DNA of 7,770 bases from an uncultured Planctomycetaceae bacterium (lineage in GTDB: Bacteria > Planctomycetota > Planctomycetia > Pirellulales > Pirellulaceae), in the NCBI GenBank assembly GCA_903921945.1, contig CAIXSC010000448.1, forward strand, positions 1-7,770, given 5' to 3'. Position 1 is the stretch's first letter. The number at the start of each line of letters is the position of its first letter. Positions 1 to 5,481 of this stretch are shown here, in pieces. The position numbers and the translations under genes are program-made. The notes below the pieces were generated by a model. It worked only from the letters and a program-made list of their open reading frames with translations. It was not told the DNA's origin and ran no database searches.

Positions 1-6
1 AGGTTC

Positions 7-25
7 ACCGGCACCTTGGGCCGGT
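7..25. other. Small inverted repeat at the window edge
   Basis: ACCGGC (7-12) and GCCGGT (20-25) are perfect complements around a 7-nt loop. No T-run follows on either strand in the terminator position, so it is not called a terminator. It lies 28 nt before the 9-nt repeat cluster, an arrangement loosely mirrored at the other end of the window, where a repeat cluster lies beside a palindrome. Confidence 0.4.
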
Positions 26-53
26 ACAAAAAGTTGGCATCAAACGCTTCGTT

Positions 54-89
54 CTTCGTGCTCTTTGTGTGCCTCGTGTGCTTCGTGGT
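54..89 (+). repeat. Four degenerate 9-nt tandem repeats (YTTCGTGYG type)
   Basis: Four consecutive 9-mers can be read: CTTCGTGCT, CTTTGTGTG, CCTCGTGTG and CTTCGTGGT. The repeat is intergenic and has no convincing ORF. A related cluster in the same orientation lies at 7661-7695. From general knowledge, strings of this CTTTGTGTCCTTCGTGGT type are scattered between genes in planctomycetes and other environmental bacteria; their role is not known to me. Confidence 0.6.
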
Positions 90-530
90 ACACCGATGGC
101 TGCGCCCGCTTGTTTGCCATGCTGCCCCGCTGCGGCACCGCTCAGTGGATGCCCGTGGGCGATTCGTTTCGCACTCTCGGCGTGGTGCGGACTGCGGTTC
201 GTGGCTGCTGTTTGGCAACGATGAGCCGCTCGTGAAACCGTGCCGTAGCGCCGCGGACGGTCGGTTTCCGACCGCGACAGGAATCCGGTGTCGCGACCGA
301 GCAGTTTGTCGCTGTCGCTGGTAATGGAATCGGGAACGGTGCAGCGCTTGAGCGCGGATTGGTCTTGCGATTGGACTCGCGGTCCGCGGTCTGCGGAGTG
401 TGGCCGCGGTCGTCAGGCGACCGTTTTCGTAGCGGCCAGCATCTGTCTGTGTGTGTCAAAGAAAAATATTTCGGAATATTTGTTTTCTTCGTGCCCGGTT
501 TTGACTCCGTTTCGGGATTGAAGGGAAGAA
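90..530. other. Intergenic stretch without a recognisable gene
   Basis: Short ORFs occur on both strands, but they are Arg/Pro/Ser-rich shadow reading frames with no ribosome site or family resemblance. Two structures stand out. One is a perfect 7-bp, 3-nt-loop hairpin at 258-274 (CGGTCGG-TTT-CCGACCG). The other is an AT-rich palindrome at 464-481 (AAATATT-TCGG-AATATTT) inside the only AT-rich island upstream of the first gene. The promoter of the first gene probably lies in this stretch, but I cannot pick a clear -35/-10 pair. Confidence 0.5.
464..481. promoter_or_regulatory. AT-rich palindrome upstream of the secreted-protein gene
   Basis: AAATATT (464-470) and AATATTT (475-481) form a perfect 7-bp inverted repeat around TCGG, flanked by A- and T-rich bases. 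It stands out in GC-rich DNA about 170 nt before the first start codon. It could be an operator or promoter-proximal site, or a weak bidirectional terminator. The assignment to regulation is inference from position and composition only. Confidence 0.3.
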
Positions 531-648
531 GTCGACCGTGTCGGGCGACGTTGGTTCCCGGGGCTGGCGTTGGCGCGCGGGTAAGACTCGGGTGTCGCAT
601 GGGGCGGCACCCCGCATGGCAGGTTTTTCGAGTCACGAGGAGGATGTG

Positions 649-1188
649 ATGAAGACGCGCACAGGAATGAAGTCGAGTCGTTGCGGAGGGCTGTCGGTGG
701 GGCGGAGCGGGATTGGACGGCTGGCCTTGTGGGCGATGGCCGCGTTGGTGGCGGCCGCGTTGGTGACGGGCGACACGATGGCGGTGGTCGCTCAGGAACC
801 GGCGGCGCCGGCGAGTGGTGTGGCGGCGAAGGAATCGGCCGCGACGGAAGGGGCGGCACCGAAGCGTCGTTCGGAGCCGCGAGGGAGGCTGCCAGCCTAC
901 TATGGCGAGGTGATTGACAATCAGCAGCGGGAGAAGATCTACGACATTCAGTCGCGGATTTTGCAGCAGATCAGCCAGTTGCAGCAGCAGATTGTCCAGT
1001 TGGAACAGCAGCGCGACGCGGAGGTGGTGGCGGTTCTGAGTGCGGAGCAGGCGGCCAAGGTGAAGGAGTTGACGGAGGCGGCGAAGGCGAAGCGTCTGGA
1101 AGGCGCCAAGCGTCGCAAGCCGTCGTCGACGCCGGCAGGGGCTTCGGATGCGGCGACGGCCGCTAATGCCTCGACGGCGAAGCCGTAG
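649..1188 (+). CDS. Secreted, Ala-rich coiled-coil protein of unknown function
   Basis: This 179-residue protein is of no named family that I can assign with certainty. The ATG at 649 is chosen because GAGGAGGA (637-644) sits just before it and it opens a normal signal peptide: basic n-region (K2, R4, K8, R11, R19, R24), hydrophobic core about 25-41, and probable cleavage after A48 (VVA/QEP). Residues 50-80 are an Ala/Pro/Glu linker. The core, about 81-150, begins RLPAYYGEVI and continues as a Gln-rich amphipathic helix (QQISQLQQQIVQLEQQRD), then VLSAEQAAKVKEL. That pattern recalls LTxxQ/Spy-like periplasmic helical proteins (VLxxEQ motif) and short conserved planctomycete exported proteins. 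The tail 151-179 is basic, then Ala/Ser/Thr-rich and probably disordered. An in-frame GTG at 538 would add 37 residues before the signal peptide and is unlikely. No terminator was seen after the stop. Function is unknown; a periplasmic, possibly oligomeric helical role is inference. Confidence 0.8.
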   Translation: MKTRTGMKSSRCGGLSVGRSGIGRLALWAMAALVAAALVTGDTMAVVAQEPAAPASGVAAKESAATEGAAPKRRSEPRGRLPAYYGEVIDNQQREKIYDIQSRILQQISQLQQQIVQLEQQRDAEVVAVLSAEQAAKVKELTEAAKAKRLEGAKRRKPSSTPAGASDAATAANASTAKP

Positions 1189-1346
1189 GCGTCAAATCGG
1201 AAGGTTGTGCCCGGACGCGAGTCGGCTGGCCTGTGGGATGGGTGGAACCGCGGGCCGGCCGGCCGCGATCGTGTGACGCGTCAACGCGGCGGGGGGATAT
1301 CGTCGAGACTTTCTCGAAGGAAGTCGGAGGGTGTGCGTAACGCGGG
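1189..1346. other. Intergenic spacer before the rpsO promoter
   Basis: No ORF and no T-tailed hairpin is visible. The stretch contains a self-complementary GC block (GGCCGGCCGGCC, within about 1253-1264), a perfect 10-bp palindrome TGACGCGTCA (1274-1283), and a small inverted repeat TCGAG-ACTTT-CTCGA just after it. Any of these could be protein-binding sites, but none can be assigned. Confidence 0.4.
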
Positions 1347-1374
1347 TTGCAAAAGTGCGGCGACCTGATACATT
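1347..1374 (+). promoter_or_regulatory. Candidate sigma-70-type promoter for rpsO(-pnp)
   Basis: TTGCAA (1347-1352, 4/6 match to the -35 consensus) is separated by 16 nt from TACATT (1369-1374, 4/6 match to -10). A TG at 1366-1367 gives an extended -10 (TGA-TACATT). The predicted start of transcription is near 1381, giving an rpsO leader of about 120 nt. It is the best promoter-like pair between the first gene and rpsO. No experimental support is available from sequence alone. Confidence 0.5.
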
Positions 1375-1375
1375 A

Positions 1376-1500
1376 CCCTCCCAAAGTTGACGTTTTGGGA
1401 AAGAAACAGGATTAGTTTTGGCCCACGCGGGCGCAAGGAGTTTTGACGTATCCAGGCGCTTTCGTGAGAAAGAGCCTCAGCGGAGAAGTCTCAGCTTAAC
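1376..1500 (+). promoter_or_regulatory. Structured rpsO 5' leader, candidate S15 autoregulatory element
   Basis: Two hairpins are visible. TCCCAAA (1379-1385) pairs with TTTGGGA (1394-1400) close to the predicted transcription start. AGGC (1454-1457) and CTTTC (1459-1463) pair with GAAAG (1468-1472) and GCCT (1474-1477) around a GTGA (GNRA-type) tetraloop, with a single G/A mismatch. Next comes the likely ribosome site GGAGAAG (1482-1488), whose GAG can pair with CTC at 1476-1478 or 1490-1492. S15 is known to repress its own mRNA through different leader folds in several bacterial groups. That this leader does the same is inference from the hairpin lying just before the ribosome site. Confidence 0.4.
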
Positions 1501-1770
1501 ATGACGATCACCAAAGAACGGAAACAGGAAGTCATCCGCGAGTATCGGCGGCGGGACGACGACAGCGGTTCGCCCGAAGTTCAAGTCGCCGTATTGACCA
1601 CTCGGATCAATGCGTTGACCGAGCATATGCGGACACATCCGAAGGACTACGGCAGCCGCCGCGGTCTGCTCGGCATGGTTAGTCGTCGCCGCCGACTGCT
1701 GGATTATCTTCGCAAGGTGAATCCGCAAAAGTACTTGGATGTCATTGGCAAGTTGGGCATCCGTAAGTAG
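1501..1770 (+). CDS. rpsO: 30S ribosomal protein S15
   Basis: The 89-residue product has the normal S15 length and its full signature: the opening MTITKERKQEVI, the central SPEVQVAVLTTRINALTEH, the HPKDYGSRRGLLGMVSRRRRLLDYL segment, and the ending YLDVIGKLGIRK. S15 binds helices 20-22 of 16S rRNA early in 30S assembly and contributes a bridge to the 50S subunit. The ATG at 1501 gives the family's standard N-terminus. The ribosome site is probably GGAGAAG (1482-1488), 12 nt before the ATG, which is rather far and may matter for leader-based control. It lies upstream of pnp, as in very many bacteria, so co-transcription with pnp is likely. A long hairpin starts at the last base of its stop codon. 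Confidence 0.98.
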   Translation: MTITKERKQEVIREYRRRDDDSGSPEVQVAVLTTRINALTEHMRTHPKDYGSRRGLLGMVSRRRRLLDYLRKVNPQKYLDVIGKLGIRK

Positions 1771-1844
1771 TTTCGGCTTCCGCCATCCAACTGTTCGTGC
1801 GGCTGCCAAGCCGCTCGAACGGATGACTGCCGTCTGGCCGAAAC
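1770..1844 (+). promoter_or_regulatory. Long imperfect stem-loop in the rpsO-pnp spacer
   Basis: Nested complementary segments fold into one rod. GTTTCGGC (1770-1777) pairs with GCCGAAAC (1837-1844), CATCC (1784-1788) with GGATG (1821-1825), GTTCG (1793-1797) with CGAAC (1816-1820), and GCGGCT (1799-1804) with AGCCGC (1809-1814), around the loop GCCA. This is 24 base pairs with a T/T mismatch, a 4-nt bulge and one internal loop. No U-tract follows, so it is not a standard terminator. In E. coli the rpsO-pnp spacer carries an RNase III-cut hairpin through which PNPase represses its own mRNA. The position here is the same; the function is inference. Confidence 0.65.
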
Positions 1845-1870
1845 CGATGTGGCGGTCCATGGCGGGAAAA

Positions 1871-1930
1871 GCGACCGAAGATCGGTTCGCGTCTTAGCGA
1901 TTGGCTCTGTTGGCACGCATGGGTGCCAGC
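1871..1930 (+). promoter_or_regulatory. Two further hairpins in the pnp leader
   Basis: GCGACCG (1871-1877) pairs with CGGTTCGC (1883-1890) with one bulged T. GTTGGCAC (1909-1916) pairs with GTGCCAGC (1923-1930) with one G-U pair and a 6-nt loop. With the larger stem just upstream they make the roughly 380-nt spacer look like structured leader RNA, although one frame happens to stay open from 1849 into pnp. The rest, 1931-2148, shows nothing I can assign apart from the pnp ribosome site AGGGAG (2139-2144). Confidence 0.4.
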
Positions 1931-2148
1931 GATGCCTTGTCGTTTCGCGATTGTGGTGGTTTGGTCTGCGCCGAGGATCTGCTGCTCTGCCGGAGCCTAC
2001 GGGCGACGGTGAACGCACATCCCGATGTGGTATCGAGCCGTTCCTCGTTCGTGTTCCGGCGTGGCTGGGACGGATTCCGCAAGGAATGTGGCGTCGATGC
2101 GCAGCGAACGCGTCTTTGGGTCTGCCCTTGGTTCGTTTAGGGAGCGTC

Positions 2149-4545
2149 ATGCAGGAACTTGCCCCGCGCAGGGTTGAAACGCAGCAAAGTCAGGAAATGC
2201 CAGTGAAGGTTCGTGTTGAGAAGCAAATTGGACGTAGCGTTCTCTCTTTTGAAACCGGCTTTTTAGCCAAACAAGCGACCGCCTCGGTGCTCTGCCAGTA
2301 TGGCGAGACGGTGGTCTTGAACGCCGTGGTCACCGGCCCGCCCCGGCCCGGCATCGATTTCTTTCCGTTGACTTGCGATTATCGCGAGCGCACAGCGGCG
2401 GCGGGGAAGTTTCCCGGTGGATTTATCAAGCGTGAGGGTCGGCCGACGACTCGCGAAGTGCTCACTTCGCGGCTGGTGGATCGCCCGATTCGTCCGTTGT
2501 TCCCGGAGGGCTTTTATGACGAAGTCCAGATCCAAAGCGTGGTCTTGTCGTTCGATCGTCAGAATGACTCCGACGTGTTGGCGATGAACGGCGCTTCGGC
2601 AGGGCTGTTCATCTCTCCGTTGCCGTTCCGGGGACCGATCGCGTCGGTTCGCGTGGGACGCGTTCAGGGGCAACTGGTTCCGTTTCCGACTCTGGAGGAA
2701 CTGGAAGAGAGCGATCTCGACTTGGTGCTGTCCGGTTCTGAGACGGCAGTGTTGATGATTGAGGGGTTCGCCCGCGAGATGCCCGAAGCGGAGATGCTGG
2801 CCGCGATCGATTTCGCGCATGGCATCATCAAGGAAGTCTGCCAGTTGCAACGCGAACTGGCGGAAAAGCTGGGCTTGCTGAAGGGGCCGTTCGCGGCGCC
2901 CAAGTCGAGTCCGTTGTTCGATCGGTTGAAGGAAAAGTACTATCAGGAGTTCCGGGCGGCCAAGCTTACGCCGGGCAAGCAAGCCCGGGCGGAAGCCGTG
3001 AAGGTGCTCAAGGAACGGGTAAAGCTCGAATTGATGCCGGACCGTGACGGCAAGAGTGCGATCGATCAAGCGGTGGCCAAGGCGCTGCAGGCGGTCAAGG
3101 GCGCGATCGACGAGAGCGGGGCCGAGGAAGACAACGAACTCGTCGAACCCGGCGCGTTCAACTCCGCTTGGCATCGGCTCGAAGAGCGGGTCGTTCGCGA
3201 TCTGATTCTCGAGGGCACACGGCCCGATGGTCGCGACCGCAAGTCGCTACGGTCGATCGAATGCCATGTCGATGTGTTGCCCCGAGTGCATGGTTCGGCG
3301 ATTTTCCAGCGTGGTGAAACGCAGTCGCTGATCACTGTGGCCCTCGGCACTTCGCGAGACGAGCAGCGGGTCGATGGTCTGATCGACGAGTACTCGAAGA
3401 AGTTTATGCTCGACTACAACTTCCCGTCGTTCTCGGTCGGGGAGGTGCGGCCGATTCGCGGTCCGGGCCGGCGGGAAATCGGCCACGGGATGTTGGCGGA
3501 GCGCAGTGTTAAGGCGGTGTTGCCGGATCCAGACGAGTTTCCGTACACGATTCGAGTGATCTCGGACATTCTCGAATCGAACGGTTCGTCCTCGATGGCG
3601 ACCGTCTGCGGAGCGACGCTCGGTTTGATGGCGGCAGGCGTGCCGATCACCAATCCGGTCGCCGGTATCTCCGTGGGGCTCGTCAAGGAAGGCAGCGATC
3701 ATTGGTGCTTGTTGACCGACATCATCGGCGACGAGGATCATTACGGCGACATGGATTTCAAGATCGCCGGCACGCAAAACGGCATCACGGGCATTCAGCT
3801 TGACCTGAAGATTGATGGCATCAGTGCCGAGATCATTCGGGCGACGCTCGAACAGTCCCGCGAGGCGCGGATCGAGATTCTGCGGAAGATGCTGAGCACG
3901 ATTCCGCGGCCGAAGGAAGACATTTCGCCGTGGGCTCCGCGATTGCTCCGCACTCAGATCGATCCTGACAAGATCGGATTGCTCATTGGTCCTGGCGGCA
4001 AGACCATTCGCGCGATTCAGGAATCGACGTCGGCGGTCATCGAAGTCGAGGATGACGGCACGGTGACGATTGCCAGTGCGAGCAAGGAATGCGCGGACGC
4101 GGCGCTGGCTCAAGTGGAAGCGTTGACGGCGACCGTGCAGATCGGCAAGATCTACACCGGGCGTGTCACGAGCATCAAGGAGTTCGGCGCGTTTGTGGAA
4201 ATCCTGCCTGGCCGCGACGGCTTGTGCCACATCAGCGAGCTGTCCTCGGGATTCGTGAGCAGCGTTCAGGACGTTTGCCGTGTGGGCGACGAAATGAAAG
4301 TCCTGGTCATCGATGTCGACGATCACGACCGTGTGAAGTTGAGCCGTCGCAAGGCGATGGAGCAACTTGGCCTGCCTGACGAGATGCCCAGCACGGGTGG
4401 CGGTGGCGGCGAAGATCGAGGCGACCGTGGCGAACGATCCGATCGGGGCGAGCGCGGCGGACGCGGCGGCGGACGCGGTGACTTCCGAGGCGATCGTGGC
4501 GGTGATCGCGGCGGGCGTGGCGGTGGACGTGGCGGACGTCGCTAG
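2149..4545 (+). CDS. pnp: Polynucleotide phosphorylase (PNPase), with an Arg/Gly-rich tail
   Basis: The 798-residue product is a 3'-5' phosphorolytic exoribonuclease of mRNA decay that acts as a ring-shaped trimer. Domains: first RNase PH-like domain from about 17, with FPGGFIKREGRPTTREVLTS and DRPIRPLFP (to 119); helical linker about 250-345; second, catalytic RNase PH domain about 355-590, with RGETQ (388-392), GRREIGHG (440-447), SNGSSSMA (477-484) and GDEDHYGDMDFK (527-538), whose D528/D534/D536/K538 region holds the metal and phosphate ligands. The KH domain has IGPGG (613-617) and the S1 domain covers about 665-736. Residues 750-798 form a Gly/Arg/Asp tail with repeated RGG/GDRGG units, longer than usual. 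ATG 2149 has AGGGAG (2139-2144) 4 nt before it. ATG 2197 or GTG 2203 (AGGA at 2192-2195) are alternatives close to the common family start. The open frame back to 1849 adds 100 residues unlike PNPase and is rejected. Control through the spacer hairpin is likely. Confidence 0.97.
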   Translation: MQELAPRRVETQQSQEMPVKVRVEKQIGRSVLSFETGFLAKQATASVLCQYGETVVLNAVVTGPPRPGIDFFPLTCDYRERTAAAGKFPGGFIKREGRPTTREVLTSRLVDRPIRPLFPEGFYDEVQIQSVVLSFDRQNDSDVLAMNGASAGLFISPLPFRGPIASVRVGRVQGQLVPFPTLEELEESDLDLVLSGSETAVLMIEGFAREMPEAEMLAAIDFAHGIIKEVCQLQRELAEKLGLLKGPFAAPKSSPLFDRLKEKYYQEFRAAKLTPGKQARAEAVKVLKERVKLELMPDRDGKSAIDQAVAKALQAVKGAIDESGAEEDNELVEPGAFNSAWHRLEERVVRDLILEGTRPDGRDRKSLRSIECHVDVLPRVHGSAIFQRGETQSLITVALGTSRDEQRVDGLIDEYSKKFMLDYNFPSFSVGEVRPIRGPGRREIGHGMLAERSVKAVLPDPDEFPYTIRVISDILESNGSSSMATVCGATLGLMAAGVPITNPVAGISVGLVKEGSDHWCLLTDIIGDEDHYGDMDFKIAGTQNGITGIQLDLKIDGISAEIIRATLEQSREARIEILRKMLSTIPRPKEDISPWAPRLLRTQIDPDKIGLLIGPGGKTIRAIQESTSAVIEVEDDGTVTIASASKECADAALAQVEALTATVQIGKIYTGRVTSIKEFGAFVEILPGRDGLCHISELSSGFVSSVQDVCRVGDEMKVLVIDVDDHDRVKLSRRKAMEQLGLPDEMPSTGGGGGEDRGDRGERSDRGERGGRGGGRGDFRGDRGGDRGGRGGGRGGRR
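4393..4545 (+). repeat. RGG/GDRGG-coding repeat tract at the 3' end of pnp
   Basis: Degenerate, roughly 9-15-nt repeats of GGCGGACGCGG and GGCGATCGTGG type encode the last 49 residues of PNPase, nearly all Gly, Arg, Asp or Glu. Such Arg/Gly tails usually bind RNA non-specifically and are disordered. The nucleotide repeats imply slippage or unequal crossing-over, so length variation between strains is expected. Confidence 0.75.
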
Positions 4546-4575
4546 TCGGTCCATGACACAGTGATTGAATACCTG

Positions 4576-4607
4576 CCCCGCGCGGATCGGTTCCGCGCGG
4601 GGTTTTT
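4576..4607 (+). terminator. Intrinsic terminator of pnp
   Basis: CCCCGCGCGG (4576-4585) pairs perfectly with CCGCGCGGGG (4593-4602). An additional A-T pair closes the loop to 5 nt, and TTTTT (4603-4607) follows directly. It starts 31 nt after the pnp stop codon. This is the clearest terminator in the window. It leaves only 23 nt before the next start codon. Confidence 0.92.
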
Positions 4608-4630
4608 CGCGCGCTGGAAGGCAATGCACG

Positions 4631-5464
4631 ATGAACGAGTCCGCGTCCTCGGCCCAAATCTCGGACGAGACCACTCGGTTGCTCGTCCAATATGGCGAAC
4701 TGGCTGAACTGGCCGGCTCGCTTGCTCACGAAATCAACAATCCGCTCTCCGTGATCCAAATGCAGATGGAACTGCTTGCGGAGGAGCTGGAAAATGGCGA
4801 AACGCCGCGGGAACGCCGGGCGAAGGAGCGTGTGGCGATGGTCAGCCACCAGTGCCAACGCCTGGAAAAGATGCTTCGCGACTTCCTCCATTTTTCCCGC
4901 CTGCGACAACTCGATTTGCGTTCCGGGAACCTGAACGAGTTGCTCAATCGCATTCTCGATTTCTTTGAAATCCAGGCTCGGGACCAGGGAGTGGAACTGG
5001 TGCGGTATCTCGACCCGGATCTTCCGAGCGTCTTGCTTCACCCGGAGACGCTCGAGTCGGCGTTGGTGAATCTGGTGAAGAATGCCATCGAGGCGATGCC
5101 CAATGGCGGCCAGTTGATGGTTCGGACGCGAGTGATTCGAGGCGGTGTCGCAGTCGACATGATTGACACGGGGTGCGGCATGGACGAACGCACGCTATTC
5201 CGTATGTTCGACCCGTTTTACACGACCAAGTCGAACGGCACGGGACTTGGCCTGCCGACCGCCAAGAAGATTATCGAAGCCCACGGCGGGCGCATCGACG
5301 TCCAGAGCGCAGTCGGACTGGGAACCAAATTCACGCTCGAGTTTCCGCTGTTGGCTCGCTTGGGAGGCGGGCACGAAGCCGAACGTGACAGATCGAACAG
5401 CATGGACTCTGGCGGAGAAGAAGCGCGTCAGCCGAGCGTCGCCGAATTGAATCGAGTGCGTTGA
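4631..5464 (+). CDS. Soluble sensor histidine kinase (HisKA-HATPase_c)
   Basis: The 277-residue product is a cytoplasmic two-component kinase that autophosphorylates on His and passes phosphate to an Asp of a response regulator. ATG 4631 has GGAAGG (4616-4621) at a 9-nt spacing; an in-frame TTG at 4565 would place the start upstream of the pnp terminator and is rejected. Motifs: H-box LAHEINNPL with H33; a dimerisation helix with VSHQCQRLEKMLRDFLHFSR; N-box LVNLVKNAIEAM (145-156, N147/N151); G1 box DTGCGM (179-184); F-box FDPFYTTK (193-200); G2 box GTGLGL (203-208). Only about 20 residues precede the HisKA helix, so there is no PAS, HAMP or membrane sensor. It resembles the NtrB/ZraS-type kinase core. 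The signal must come through a partner or another protein, and no response regulator is encoded nearby. Residues after about 243 are a charged, Gly/Glu-rich tail. It ends 17 nt before the hydrolase gene, probably in one transcript. Confidence 0.9.
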   Translation: MNESASSAQISDETTRLLVQYGELAELAGSLAHEINNPLSVIQMQMELLAEELENGETPRERRAKERVAMVSHQCQRLEKMLRDFLHFSRLRQLDLRSGNLNELLNRILDFFEIQARDQGVELVRYLDPDLPSVLLHPETLESALVNLVKNAIEAMPNGGQLMVRTRVIRGGVAVDMIDTGCGMDERTLFRMFDPFYTTKSNGTGLGLPTAKKIIEAHGGRIDVQSAVGLGTKFTLEFPLLARLGGGHEAERDRSNSMDSGGEEARQPSVAELNRVR

Positions 5465-5481
5465 TCAAGAGGAGTCTCGAA

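Noticed and set aside
54..89. CRISPR-like array
   Set aside because: Units are 9 nt and directly adjacent, with no spacers and no cas genes.
258..274. Perfect hairpin CGGTCGG-TTT-CCGACCG as a terminator
   Set aside because: No T-run follows on either strand, and no gene end is visible just before it.
538..648. GTG-started extension of the secreted protein
   Set aside because: It would place 37 polar residues before a complete signal peptide; ATG 649 has a strong GAGGAGGA site.
1248..1283. GC palindromes (GGCCGGCC block, TGACGCGTCA) as a terminator or operator
   Set aside because: There is no U-tract for termination and no second copy to support an operator; short palindromes are expected in GC-rich DNA.
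1849..2148. 100-residue N-terminal extension of PNPase (open frame from ATG 1849)
   Set aside because: The encoded residues are unlike PNPase, the stretch forms several RNA hairpins, and ATG 2149 has its own ribosome site close to the family's usual start.
2263..3174. 303-residue minus-strand frame inside pnp
   Set aside because: Antisense of conserved PNPase domains; no ribosome site and no recognisable motif.
3247..4674. 475-residue open frame on the minus strand across pnp
   Set aside because: It is a shadow of pnp codon bias, rich in Arg/His/Asp, without family resemblance; pnp on the + strand is certain and the frame also spans the pnp terminator.
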